DNA of 64,000 nucleotides, taken from assembly GCF_945906775.1 (NCBI RefSeq), contig NZ_CAMDRE010000002.1, positions 1,240,001-1,304,000 on the forward strand, written 5' to 3'. Positions 16,789 through 25,155 of this stretch are shown piece after piece. The position numbers and the translations under genes are program-made. The stretch's first letter is position 1; each line of letters begins with the position of its first letter. Source of the DNA: Citrobacter sp. Marseille-Q6884 (GTDB taxonomy: Bacteria > Pseudomonadota > Gammaproteobacteria > Enterobacterales > Enterobacteriaceae). The notes beneath the pieces are model-generated. The model was not told where the DNA came from, did not search any database, and was given only the letters and a program-made list of their open reading frames with translations.

Positions 16789-16830
16789 CGTTATAACGGT
16801 CGATTTACTGTAGCACTGTGCGTTATAGCG
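16789..16830. promoter_or_regulatory. Two CGTTATAACG-type palindromes between ydcO and sutR
   Basis: CGTTATAACG (16789-16798) is a perfect palindrome. CGTTATAGCG (16821-16830) is the same with one change. Both sit in a direct repeat TGTGCGTTATA whose copies start 32 bases apart, about three helical turns. This is what a dimeric regulator bound twice on one face would need; SutR itself is the likely binder. Confidence 0.5.
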
Positions 16831-16880
16831 TACAAGTGATAAGCTATTGTTTTAATAATGGAGATTGAGGGAGGCGACAA

Positions 16881-17417
16881 ATGGACAATTTAACCCACTA
16901 TCTGGCGACGACACTCAGGACATTACGTCATCAACGAGAATGGAGCCTTTCCCGGCTGGCGGAAGAGACGGGCGTATCAAAGGCGATGCTTGGACAAATT
17001 GAACGTAATGAATCCAGCCCAACGGTGGCGACATTATGGAAGATCGCGACCGGGCTGAACGTTCCATTTTCGACCTTTATTTCACCGCCAGAGTCAGAGC
17101 ACGCCCCCGCGTTTGATCCCGAGCAGCAGGCCATGGTGGTCACGCCGCTGTTTCCGTGGGATCCGCAACTTTGCTTTGACCATTTTTCGATACTGCTGGC
17201 ACCCGGCGCCATCAGTGAGTCGACTCCGCATGAACGCGGTGTTATTGAGCATGTCGTGGTGATCAATGGTGCGCTGGATATGTACATTGATGGTCAGTGG
17301 CGAACGCTAAAAACAGGCGAGGGCGTGCGGTTTGCGGGGGATACTGCGCACAGCTACCGTAACAGCAGCGAACATACCGTGCACTTTCATTCATTGATAC
17401 ATTACCCACGAAGTTAA
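16881..17417 (+). CDS. sutR: SutR (YdcN), HTH-cupin regulator of sulfur utilisation
   Basis: A 178-residue protein with an XRE helix-turn-helix at about 10-65 (LSRLAEETGVSKAMLGQIER) and a C-terminal cupin barrel. It matches E. coli YdcN/SutR in length and sequence. SutR has been reported to control genes for sulfur acquisition. GGGAGG eight bases upstream fixes the ATG. It is divergent from ydcO, which may be a target. A second HTH-cupin regulator lies at 41018 in this window. Confidence 0.92.
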   Translation: MDNLTHYLATTLRTLRHQREWSLSRLAEETGVSKAMLGQIERNESSPTVATLWKIATGLNVPFSTFISPPESEHAPAFDPEQQAMVVTPLFPWDPQLCFDHFSILLAPGAISESTPHERGVIEHVVVINGALDMYIDGQWRTLKTGEGVRFAGDTAHSYRNSSEHTVHFHSLIHYPRS

Positions 17418-17496
17418 ACGGGAAAACGGTTCCGAAACGCCGTACTTCTGACTACAATAGCCGCCATTTTTACCGCTTCTGGATGGTAACAACCGT

Positions 17497-19458
17497 ATGC
17501 GACAGCAACCACATCGTCTTGAACTCTTAAGCCCGGCCCGCGATACCGCGATTGCGCGCGAAGCCATTTTGCACGGCGCAGATGCCGTTTACATTGGCGG
17601 ACCCGGTTTTGGTGCGCGTCATAATGCCAGTAACAGTCTGAAAGATATCGCTGAACTGGTGCCTTTTGCCCATCGCTATGGGGCGAAAATCTTTGTGACG
17701 CTGAATACGATTTTGCACGATGATGAGCTGGAACCTGCGCAAACGTTAATTACCGATCTGTACCAGACGGGCGTAGATGCCCTGATCGTGCAGGATATGG
17801 GGATTCTGGAACTGGATATCCCGCCCATTGAACTGCATGCCAGTACCCAGTGCGATATTCGTAGCGTTGAGAAAGCAAAGTTTCTTTCTGACGTCGGATT
17901 CACCCAGATCGTCCTTGCGCGTGAGCTGAACCTTGAGCAGATTAGCGCCATTCATCAGGCCACCGATGCGACGATCGAGTTTTTTATTCACGGTGCGCTG
18001 TGCGTGGCCTATTCAGGCCAGTGTTATATCTCCCATGCGCAAACCGGACGTAGCGCGAACCGTGGCGACTGCTCTCAGGCTTGCCGTCTGCCCTATACCC
18101 TGAAAGACGATCAGGGGCGCGTGGTATCTTATGAAAAACACCTGCTGTCGATGAAAGATAACGATCAGACCGCCAATCTGGGCGCCCTGATCGATGCGGG
18201 TGTACGCTCCTTCAAAATCGAAGGTCGCTACAAAGATATGAGCTATGTGAAAAACATCACTGCACATTATCGCCAGATGCTGGACGCGATTATTGAAGAG
18301 CGCGGTGACCTGACCCGGGCGTCTGCCGGGCGCACTGAGCATTTCTTTACCCCATCGACCGAGAAAACGTTCCACCGTGGCAGCACGGATTATTTTGTGA
18401 ACGCCCGTAAAGGCGATATCGGCGCATTCGACTCACCGAAATTTATCGGCCTGCCAGTCGGTGAAGTGCTGAAAGTGGCAAAAGATCACCTCGACGTTGA
18501 AGTGACAGAGCCGCTGGCAAACGGTGACGGTCTGAACGTGTTGATCAAACGTGATGTGGTTGGATTTCGCGCCAACACGGTCGAAAAAACAGGGCAAAAT
18601 CGTTATCGGGTCTGGCCGAATGAAATGCCTGCCGATCTGCACAAAGTGCGTCCACACCATCCGCTGAACCGTAACCTTGATCACAACTGGCAGCAGGCGT
18701 TAACCAAAACCTCCAGCGAACGCCGCGTGGCTGTCGATATTGAGCTGGGCGGGTGGCAGGAGCAGTTGATCCTGACGCTGACCAGTGAAGAGGGCATCAG
18801 TATCACGCATACGCTGGACGGTCAGTTCGAGGAAGCGAACAACGCGGAAAAAGCGTTGAGCAATCTGCAGGATGGTCTGGCAAAACTTGGCCAGACGCTC
18901 TATTACGCCCGTGATATTCAGGTGAATCTGCCGGGAGCGCTGTTTGTGCCGAACGGTCAGCTTAATCAGTTGCGACGTGAAGCCATCGAGATGCTGGATG
19001 CTGCGCGTTTGTCCGGTTACCAGCGTGGCAGCCGTAAACCGGTATCGCAACCGGCGCCGGTTTACCCGCAAACGCACCTGAGTTTCCTGGCGAACGTCTA
19101 TAACCATAAAGCACGCGAGTTTTACCACCGCTACGGCGTTCAGCTTATTGATGCCGCCTATGAAGCGCATGAAGAAAAGGGCGATGTGCCGGTGATGATC
19201 ACCAAACATTGCCTGCGCTTTGCTTTTAATCTGTGTCCAAAACAGGCCAAAGGGAACATCAAAAGCTGGAAAGCCACGCCAATGCAACTGGTGAACGGTG
19301 ATGAAGTCCTGACGCTGAAATTTGATTGCCGACCGTGCGAAATGCACGTTATCGGCAAAATGAAGAATCACATACTCAAAATGCCATTACCCGGCAGTGT
19401 CGTGGCTTCCGTCAGTCCCGAGGAACTGCTGAAAACGCTACCGAAGCGTAAAGGTTAA
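17497..19458 (+). CDS. rlhA: 23S rRNA 5-hydroxycytidine C2501 synthase RlhA
   Basis: A 653-residue U32 'peptidase' family protein that hydroxylates C2501 of 23S rRNA. The U32 signature EFFIHGALCVAYSGQCYIS is visible, and Cys169, Cys176, Cys192 and Cys196 are the likely iron-sulfur ligands. The N-terminal half is TIM-barrel-like; the C-terminal half contains a collagenase-like extension with a second Cys pair near CLRFAFNLC. Length equals E. coli YdcP. Iron availability controls this modification in E. coli. It stands alone, ending three bases before the convergent yncJ. Confidence 0.95.
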   Translation: MRQQPHRLELLSPARDTAIAREAILHGADAVYIGGPGFGARHNASNSLKDIAELVPFAHRYGAKIFVTLNTILHDDELEPAQTLITDLYQTGVDALIVQDMGILELDIPPIELHASTQCDIRSVEKAKFLSDVGFTQIVLARELNLEQISAIHQATDATIEFFIHGALCVAYSGQCYISHAQTGRSANRGDCSQACRLPYTLKDDQGRVVSYEKHLLSMKDNDQTANLGALIDAGVRSFKIEGRYKDMSYVKNITAHYRQMLDAIIEERGDLTRASAGRTEHFFTPSTEKTFHRGSTDYFVNARKGDIGAFDSPKFIGLPVGEVLKVAKDHLDVEVTEPLANGDGLNVLIKRDVVGFRANTVEKTGQNRYRVWPNEMPADLHKVRPHHPLNRNLDHNWQQALTKTSSERRVAVDIELGGWQEQLILTLTSEEGISITHTLDGQFEEANNAEKALSNLQDGLAKLGQTLYYARDIQVNLPGALFVPNGQLNQLRREAIEMLDAARLSGYQRGSRKPVSQPAPVYPQTHLSFLANVYNHKAREFYHRYGVQLIDAAYEAHEEKGDVPVMITKHCLRFAFNLCPKQAKGNIKSWKATPMQLVNGDEVLTLKFDCRPCEMHVIGKMKNHILKMPLPGSVVASVSPEELLKTLPKRKG

Positions 19459-19461
19459 GCG

Positions 19462-19692
19462 TTAACCCAAATGCGTATCGGGTTTGCGTGATTTTTGCCA
19501 GTGATGGTGTTCGCGGAGATCGGCGGCGGATTCTTCCGCCGTCACGCGCAACTCATCACTGTCAGCCGTGTGTCGTAATAAATGATCGGCATCCTGTACC
19601 TGAAGATATTCATGTCCCTGATTAGTAGCGAAAAGTTGACCTGAAAAAAGCGCGCAGGCCAGCAATAACACCGTTAACCCTTTCTTAAACAT
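19462..19692 (-). CDS. yncJ: YncJ, small secreted protein
   Basis: A 76-residue protein with a cleavable signal peptide (MFKKGLTVLLLACALFSGQLFA) and a short charged mature part ending QKSRKPDTHLG. It is recognisable as E. coli YncJ by length and by the segment ADSDELRVTAEESA. E. coli yncJ is controlled by envelope-stress regulation (CpxR). I chose this ATG over a 43-residue upstream extension because GAGGG lies just before it. Confidence 0.85.
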   Translation of the reverse strand: MFKKGLTVLLLACALFSGQLFATNQGHEYLQVQDADHLLRHTADSDELRVTAEESAADLREHHHWQKSRKPDTHLG

Positions 19693-19837
19693 CATGCACC
19701 CTCTGGTACGTTGTAGACAGAATGGCGATAATTTCGCCAGGTGACTATTCAATATTTTAATCGGGTTAATGGCAATCTCTGTTTTGCCAATTCGATGTTT
19801 TTTACATTTTTGTTTAATCAACGTTAGGATTTGTTAT

Positions 19838-19864
19838 AACCGGGAAGCGTAACGCGACCCGGTT
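19838..19864. terminator. Inverted repeat downstream of the bd oxidase operon
   Basis: AACCGGG (19838-19844) pairs with CCCGGTT (19858-19864), enclosing an inner GCG/CGC stem. It is 17 bases beyond the last oxidase gene. There is no T run on the minus strand, so it may be only a 3' stabilising hairpin. Confidence 0.4.
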
Positions 19865-19880
19865 GGTATCAGGGTGATAT

Positions 19881-20006
19881 TCAGGATTTAAATCCGGCTG
19901 CAGTCATCAGCACGCGAAAAAACATACCGACGGCGGCCAGGGCGAGTACGCTGCCGCCCCAGAGGATCACCAGCCACATCAGACGTTTCCAGATTGATTG
20001 TTGCAT
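19881..20006 (-). CDS. 41-residue single-helix subunit of the bd oxidase (DUF2474 type)
   Basis: Translation starts MQQSIWKRLMWLVILWGG and ends MTAAGFKS; residues 11-32 form one hydrophobic helix. The start ATG overlaps the TGA of cioB by one base (TGATG), so it is translationally coupled as the third operon gene. Small proteins in this position (CydX, or DUF2474 with CioAB-type oxidases) stabilise the haems of cytochrome bd. Position, size and charge pattern match DUF2474 rather than CydX. Confidence 0.85.
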   Translation of the reverse strand: MQQSIWKRLMWLVILWGGSVLALAAVGMFFRVLMTAAGFKS

Positions 20007-21016
20007 CAATGATACCCCTCACCATGTTGAACTTTGCCGCGGAAGACGTAATAGCTCCAGAAGGTGTACACCAGGATTATCGGGATGATCAGCAGTGCCC
20101 CCACCAACATAAAACCCTGACTTTGCGCGGGTGCCGCAGCCTGCCAGATAGTGATAGAGGGCGGAATAATATGTGGCCAGATGCTGATCCCCAATCCGCT
20201 GAATCCCAGGAAAATCAGCCCCAGCGTCAATACAAAAGACGAGGCATGACTGTGTTGCTGACCCAGCGTACGCCATAGCCACAGGCTTATCAGCGCAACC
20301 AATACCGGAACCGGCATCAGGAACCACAGATTCGGCAAGCTAAACCAGCGTTGTGCAATCGCGCTGTGTGCCAGGGGAGTCCAGAGGCTGATAATGGCAA
20401 TTACGACCAGCAGCGCCAGCAGTAATTTTTTGGCGACGCAGCGCATTTTATCCTGCAACGGATTTTCGCTTTTCATCACCAGCCATGTCGCGCCCAGTAA
20501 CGCATAGGCCACCACCAGTCCGACACCGCAGAACAACGTAAACGGCGTCAGCCAGTCGAACGGGCCACCACTATAGCTACGACCCGTTACGGCGAAACCA
20601 TTAAGAACCGCACCCACCACAACGCCCTGGGTAAAGGTCGCCAGAATGGAGCCGCCCAAAAAGGCTTTATCCCAGAAAGGGCGGTGAGCGGGAGTCGCCT
20701 TAAAACGAAACTCGAAGGCCACGCCGCGAAAGATAAGCCCAATCAGCATCAGGGTGAGTGGAATGGTCAGGGCATCCACAATGACCGCATAAGCAAGGGG
20801 AAACGCGCCAAATAAGCCTGCGCCGCCGAGCACCAGCCAGGTTTCATTTCCGTCCCAGACGGGGGCGACGCTGTTAACCATGACATCGCGATCGTCTGCA
20901 TCCTGAACAGCGGGAAATAAAATACCGATCCCGAGGTCAAAACCATCCATCACGATATACATCAGCGTGGCGAACACGATGATAACAAACCAGATAACTG
21001 ATAAATCGATGCCCAT
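20006..21016 (-). CDS. cioB: Cytochrome bd-type quinol oxidase subunit II (CioB/CydB-like)
   Basis: A 336-residue inner-membrane protein with eight or nine helices. The family motif near the N-terminus is MDGFDLGIGILFP and the loop WDGNETWLVL is the conserved CydB region. It carries no haem ligands of its own. Its start overlaps the stop of the large subunit by one base, and its stop overlaps the small-subunit start. The oxidase reduces oxygen to water with quinol and is usually resistant to cyanide and nitric oxide. Location between yncJ and hicAB differs from the cydABX and appCBX loci of E. coli, so this is an additional oxidase. Confidence 0.9.
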   Translation of the reverse strand: MGIDLSVIWFVIIVFATLMYIVMDGFDLGIGILFPAVQDADDRDVMVNSVAPVWDGNETWLVLGGAGLFGAFPLAYAVIVDALTIPLTLMLIGLIFRGVAFEFRFKATPAHRPFWDKAFLGGSILATFTQGVVVGAVLNGFAVTGRSYSGGPFDWLTPFTLFCGVGLVVAYALLGATWLVMKSENPLQDKMRCVAKKLLLALLVVIAIISLWTPLAHSAIAQRWFSLPNLWFLMPVPVLVALISLWLWRTLGQQHSHASSFVLTLGLIFLGFSGLGISIWPHIIPPSITIWQAAAPAQSQGFMLVGALLIIPIILVYTFWSYYVFRGKVQHGEGYH

Positions 21017-22437
21017 TAGCGGTGTGCCTCATGTTGAGAGTCGAGGACCGCAGCAGAAAGCGGTCGCGCAGGTGTGCCCGTTGGCGGAATCGTCGGATCG
21101 TCTTCCTGAGGGCCTTTACGGATCAGGCGGATCATATAGCTGTAGCCCACGCCAAAAACTGAACTGTAAACCACAAAGAAAGCCAGCAGGCTGATGCTCA
21201 TATGCAGATCGCCATGCGCGGAAACCGCATCAGCCGTACGTTGCAGACCGTACACCACCCACGGCTGCCGACCGACTTCAGTTGTTACCCAACCCGCCAG
21301 AATGGCAATCAGGCCTGAAGGTCCCATCCACAGCGCGAAGCGCAGGAACGGACGCGAGGTGTAGAGCCGTTCCCGGTAGCGTAACCACAGTGCCAGTGCG
21401 CCCAACAGGATCATCAGCATGCCGAGTCCTGCCATGATGCGAAACGACCAGAACACCATGGTGGAGTTGGGGCGATCTTCCTTTGGAAACTCTTTTAACG
21501 CCGGAACCTGTTTATCCAGACTGTGCGTCAGGATCAGGCTTCCCAGTGCCGGGATGGCCAGCCCATAACGGGTGCGTTCCTGTTCCATATCCGGCCAGCC
21601 GAACAGAAGCAGCGGGGTCGGTTCTCCGGGAGGGTTTTCCCAGTGGCCTTCAATGGCGGCAATTTTGGCTGGCTGATGCTTTAGCGTGTTCAAACCGTGC
21701 ATATCACCAATCAACGCCTGCAGCGGAGCGACGATTAACGTCATCCATAGCGCCATTGAAAACATGGCTTTGATTGCTGGTGTTTTGTTACCGCGTAATA
21801 AATGCCACGCAGCCGACGCACCAACAAAAAGAGCGCTACTCAGAAAAGCGGCAACGGACATATGCAGCAGACGATAAGGAAATGACGGGTTGAAAATGAC
21901 CGCAAACCAGTCCACGGGAACCACCTGACCGTTCACGATTTCGTAGCCCTGCGGCGTCTGCATCCAGCTGTTCGAGGCCAGTATCCAGAACGTGGAGATT
22001 ATCGTCCCCAACGCGACCATACAGGTGGCGAAGAAGTGCAGTCCTGGACCAACCCGGTTCCAGCCAAACAGCATCACCCCAAGAAACCCCGCTTCCAGGA
22101 AGAACGCCGTTAACACTTCATAGGTCAGGAGTGGCCCGGTGATGCTTCCTGCAAACTCGGAGAAACCACTCCAGTTGGTCCCGAACTGGTAGGCCATGAC
22201 GAGACCTGATACCACACCCATACCAAAGTTAACGGCAAAGATTTTGGACCAGAAATGGTATAGCGAACGCCAGGTCGGATTTTTAGTTTTCAGCCAAAGA
22301 CCTTCGAGAACCGCCAGATAGCTGGCGAGGCCGATAGTAATGGCTGGAAAGATAATGTGAAAGGATACCGTAAACGCGAACTGGATCCTCGCCAGGTGAA
22401 ACGCGTCAAGACCGAACATGCTTAACTCCGCAGGCAA
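21016..22437 (-). CDS. cioA: Cytochrome bd-type quinol oxidase subunit I (CioA/CydA-like, short Q loop)
   Basis: A 473-residue haem-bearing subunit. Likely haem ligands are His27 (SFHIIFP; equivalent to E. coli CydA His19), a His in PYRLLHMSVAAF near 192, and a Met in the C-terminal half. The quinol site is marked by GDMHGLNTLKHQPAKIAAIEGHW. The Q loop that follows is short and lacks the long C-terminal insertion of CydA, and the protein is about 50 residues shorter. This places it in the short-Q-loop, cyanide-insensitive-oxidase type. It is first in a three-gene overlapping operon. A palindrome 110 bases upstream may bind its regulator. Confidence 0.9.
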   Translation of the reverse strand: MPAELSMFGLDAFHLARIQFAFTVSFHIIFPAITIGLASYLAVLEGLWLKTKNPTWRSLYHFWSKIFAVNFGMGVVSGLVMAYQFGTNWSGFSEFAGSITGPLLTYEVLTAFFLEAGFLGVMLFGWNRVGPGLHFFATCMVALGTIISTFWILASNSWMQTPQGYEIVNGQVVPVDWFAVIFNPSFPYRLLHMSVAAFLSSALFVGASAAWHLLRGNKTPAIKAMFSMALWMTLIVAPLQALIGDMHGLNTLKHQPAKIAAIEGHWENPPGEPTPLLLFGWPDMEQERTRYGLAIPALGSLILTHSLDKQVPALKEFPKEDRPNSTMVFWSFRIMAGLGMLMILLGALALWLRYRERLYTSRPFLRFALWMGPSGLIAILAGWVTTEVGRQPWVVYGLQRTADAVSAHGDLHMSISLLAFFVVYSSVFGVGYSYMIRLIRKGPQEDDPTIPPTGTPARPLSAAVLDSQHEAHR

Positions 22438-22547
22438 AATTGATTTAGCGCAATTCTAAGCCTGGGGAGCATGAGGGGGCAGAAACAGAACAGTTCTTTT
22501 TAACCATAACAGTTGTATCAATAGTGTCAGTTAACAGACCTGATATG

Positions 22548-22572
22548 GGATCTGGAATGCGCATTCCGATCC
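22548..22572. promoter_or_regulatory. Long palindrome upstream of the bd oxidase operon
   Basis: GGAATGCGCATTCC (22554-22567) is a perfect 14-base palindrome. It is flanked by GGATC (22548-22552) on the left and GATCC (22568-22572) on the right, extending the dyad with a single unpaired T. It lies about 110-135 bases before cioA and 110 before hicA. It does not look like an FNR or ArcA site. Confidence 0.45.
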
Positions 22573-22632
22573 GGACACATCATCCTCCCCATGGCATCGA
22601 TTTTTCGCTATGAATAACAAAACAACGGAATA

Positions 22633-22650
22633 GTAAACACAAATGTTTAC
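22633..22650. promoter_or_regulatory. Probable HicB operator
   Basis: GTAAACA (22633-22639), four bases, TGTTTAC (22644-22650). This perfect dyad ends 32 bases before the hicA start. HicB antitoxins autoregulate through such a site. Confidence 0.6.
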
Positions 22651-22682
22651 TTTGTATGTATCATAGTCAATAGGGAGGCGCA

Positions 22683-22859
22683 GTGAAGCAAAGTGAGTTC
22701 AGACGCTGGCTTGAATCTCAGGGCGTTGAAGTAACGCAGGGTGCAAATCACTTGAAGCTGAGATATCAGGGAAAGCGAAGCGTTATGCCCAGACATCCTG
22801 GTGATGAAATAAAAGAAGCCTTGCGAAAAGCCATTCTTAAGCAGCTTGGTTTGTATTAA
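22683..22859 (+). CDS. hicA: HicA mRNA interferase toxin
   Basis: A 58-residue toxin starting with GTG, preceded by GGGAGG at 22673-22678. The sequence begins MKQSEFRRWLESQGVEV, has the HicA core GANHLKL with catalytic His23, and RSVMPRHPGDEIKEALRKAI. It has the double-stranded-RNA-binding-like fold that cleaves mRNA without ribosomes. It matches E. coli HicA in length and most residues. hicB follows after 25 bases. Confidence 0.93.
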   Translation: MKQSEFRRWLESQGVEVTQGANHLKLRYQGKRSVMPRHPGDEIKEALRKAILKQLGLY

Positions 22860-22884
22860 ACATCACTGTTATAAGGCTAATTAC

Positions 22885-23322
22885 ATGAGAGATTTTACAG
22901 AAATTATGCGCTATCCCGTCAATCTCACCCCTGCGGAAGAAGGTGGCTTCGTGGTTTCGTTTCCTGATGTCCCTGAAGCATTAACTCAGGGCAACACCCG
23001 TCATGAAGCGCTGCAGGCCGCACAGGAGGCACTGGTCACTGCATTTGAATTTTACTTCGATGACAATGAACCCATCCCGTTGCCTTCGGCGGTTGATCCC
23101 GCTGATGACTATGTCGAAATTCCTCTTAGCGTTGCGTCCAGGGTTCTTCTGTTAAACGCCTTCCTCGAATCAAATATCACGCAGCAGGAACTGGCGAGCA
23201 GAATCGGTAGGCCAAAGCAGGAAATCACGCGTTTATTCGATTTAAAGCATGCAACGAAAATTGATGCTGTTCAGGTAGCGGCACGGGCGTTAGGGAAAGT
23301 ACTCTCGTTGACTATGTTGTAA
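22885..23322 (+). CDS. hicB: HicB antitoxin
   Basis: A 145-residue antitoxin. The N-terminal partial RNase H-like fold (MRYPVNLTPAEEGGFVVSFP) binds HicA; the C-terminal helix-turn-helix (ITQQELASRIGRPKQEITRLF) binds the operator. AAGG at 22873-22876 supports ATG 22885; a second in-frame ATG at 22906 (MRYPV) is possible. The toxin-first order and GTG toxin start are usual for hicAB. Confidence 0.93.
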   Translation: MRDFTEIMRYPVNLTPAEEGGFVVSFPDVPEALTQGNTRHEALQAAQEALVTAFEFYFDDNEPIPLPSAVDPADDYVEIPLSVASRVLLLNAFLESNITQQELASRIGRPKQEITRLFDLKHATKIDAVQVAARALGKVLSLTML

Positions 23323-23414
23323 AGCTGTTAACTATAACAGTTATCAAAAATGTATGATTTATGTAAACTGATATACACAGTGGCTATCGCCTACATCGGT
23401 TATCAGGACAAAAA

Positions 23415-24827
23415 ATGAAGAAATACCAGCGACTGGCAGAGCAAATTCGCGATCAAATTGCGTCTGGCGTGTGGCAGCCGGGCGATCGCTTGCCTTCATT
23501 GCGTGAGCAGGTGGCAAGCAGCGGGATGAGTTTTATGACCGTCGGGCACGCCTACCAGTTGCTGGAAAGCCAGGGGCGGATCATCGCCCGGCCGCAATCC
23601 GGCTACTACGTCGCCGCGCGGCCTGAACGAGAGGCGTCAATACTGCCGCAGGTGCAGGTCATGCGTGATGAAGCCGTGGATATCAATACCTACATTTTTG
23701 ATATGTTGCAGGCCAGTCGCGATGCATCTGTCATGCCATTTGCCTCCGCATTTCCCGACCCACGCTTATTTCCACTTCAGCAACTTAACCGCTCACTGGC
23801 ACAAGTGAGTAAAACAGCCACAGCGATGAGCGTGATCGAAAACCTGCCGCCGGGTAATGCCGAACTGCGCCATGCTATCGCCCGACGCTATGCTCAGCAG
23901 GGGATCACGGTCTCACCTGATGAAATAGTGATTACGGCAGGTGCGCTCGAAGCCCTTAACCTGAGTCTGCAGGCGGTAACCGAACCCGGTGACTGGGTGA
24001 TTGTCGAAAACCCCTGTTTTTACGGCGCGTTGCAGGCGCTTGAACGGCTGCGACTGAAGGCGCTCTCGGTGGCCACTGATGTGAAGGAAGGGATTGATCT
24101 GCTCGCGCTGGAGCAGGTGTTGCAGGAGTATCCGGTAAAAGCCTGCTGGTTGATGACCAACAGTCAAAATCCGCTGGGTTTTACGCTCAGCGCACAGAAA
24201 AAAGAGCATCTGGTTGCCTTGCTGGAAAAGTATAACGTGATGCTGATTGAAGATGATGTCTACAGTGAGCTGTATTTTGGCCGGGAAAAACCGTTGCCGG
24301 CAAAAGCCTGGGATCGTGGCGACAGGGTGTTGCACTGTTCTTCTTTCTCGAAATGCCTGGTGCCAGGATTTCGTATTGGCTGGGTTGCCGCGGGTCAGCA
24401 TGCCCGGCGTATTCAGCGACTTCAACTGATGAGTACCTTATCAACCAGCTCTCCGATGCAGCTTGCGCTGGTCGATTACCTGTCAACCCGGCGTTATGAC
24501 GCACATTTACGCCGGTTGCGACGCCAACTGGCTGAACGTAAACAGCAGGCCTGGCAAACGCTGCTTCGTCATATTCCGGCAGAAGTCAAAATTCACCATA
24601 ACGACAGCGGCTACTTTTTGTGGCTGGAACTGCCGGAGCCGCTTGATGCGGGTGAACTCAGCGCCCAGGCGTTGGCACACCACATCAGCATTGCGCCGGG
24701 CAAAATGTTCTCTACGTCGGGTAGCTGGACACGTTTCTTTCGCTTCAATACCGCCTGGAACTGGGGAGAGCGCGAGGAACAGGCCGTGAAACAACTTGGG
24801 AAATTAATTCGCGAGATGATGAAATAA
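23415..24827 (+). CDS. ydcR: YdcR, MocR-type PLP-dependent regulator
   Basis: A 470-residue fusion of a GntR winged helix (residues 1-75, MKKYQRLAEQIRDQIASGVW and MSFMTVGHAYQLLESQGRI) and a fold-type I aminotransferase domain. The PLP lysine is in CSSFSKCLVPGFRIGW near residue 312. MocR proteins usually sense an amine or vitamin B6 by forming an external aldimine. It precedes ydcSTUV-patD, whose substrate is an amine, and may regulate it; that is inference. It matches E. coli YdcR in length. Confidence 0.92.
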   Translation: MKKYQRLAEQIRDQIASGVWQPGDRLPSLREQVASSGMSFMTVGHAYQLLESQGRIIARPQSGYYVAARPEREASILPQVQVMRDEAVDINTYIFDMLQASRDASVMPFASAFPDPRLFPLQQLNRSLAQVSKTATAMSVIENLPPGNAELRHAIARRYAQQGITVSPDEIVITAGALEALNLSLQAVTEPGDWVIVENPCFYGALQALERLRLKALSVATDVKEGIDLLALEQVLQEYPVKACWLMTNSQNPLGFTLSAQKKEHLVALLEKYNVMLIEDDVYSELYFGREKPLPAKAWDRGDRVLHCSSFSKCLVPGFRIGWVAAGQHARRIQRLQLMSTLSTSSPMQLALVDYLSTRRYDAHLRRLRRQLAERKQQAWQTLLRHIPAEVKIHHNDSGYFLWLELPEPLDAGELSAQALAHHISIAPGKMFSTSGSWTRFFRFNTAWNWGEREEQAVKQLGKLIREMMK

Positions 24828-24831
24828 AACT

Positions 24832-24874
24832 GAACGCGCTATTCAATATAAAAGAATAGCGCGTTCTTATTTTT
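24832..24874 (+). terminator. Terminator of ydcR
   Basis: GAACGCGCTATTC (24832-24844) and GAATAGCGCGTTC (24854-24866) form a perfect 13-base stem, followed by TTATTTTT. Confidence 0.85.
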
Positions 24875-24971
24875 GAAATAACATTTGCTTAGCCTCAGTA
24901 TTATTTATCGTGGGCGCAACCATACAAAATATCAATAGTTGTTATTATTGCCACCGCCACGTCTAACCCCT

Positions 24972-24981
24972 TGTCTATACT
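24972..24981 (+). promoter_or_regulatory. Sigma-S type extended -10 for ydcSTUV-patD
   Basis: TG-T-CTATACT (24972-24981) fits the sigma-S preference TG-N0-2-CYATAMT, with no clear -35. Transcription from here would leave a leader of about 165 bases before ydcS. In E. coli ydcS is sigma-S controlled. The rest of the 24875-25155 gap holds no gene; a small GGCAG/CTGCC hairpin lies near 25113-25124. Confidence 0.5.
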
Positions 24982-25155
24982 CCAGAAGATTTAATCACCT
25001 CGCCATCATCAATGGCGTAATGAGCGTTAGCTCACAACCTGATTAAATTTCCTTGCGCCAGCAGGAACGCTTTCAACACCCCGACTATTTTTAGGAAAGG
25101 ACATATATTTACGGCAGGGCTGCCGCTCAATATTTTTCGACAGGAGTAAGACGTT

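Noticed and set aside
18700..19371. 223-codon minus-strand frame opposite rlhA
   Set aside because: It is a shadow of a conserved 653-residue gene; its sequence lacks domain features and a start signal.
22633..22650. Reading GTAAACA-N4-TGTTTAC as a generic CRP or FNR site
   Set aside because: Half-sites do not match TGTGA or TTGAT; position just before hicA makes a HicB operator much more likely.
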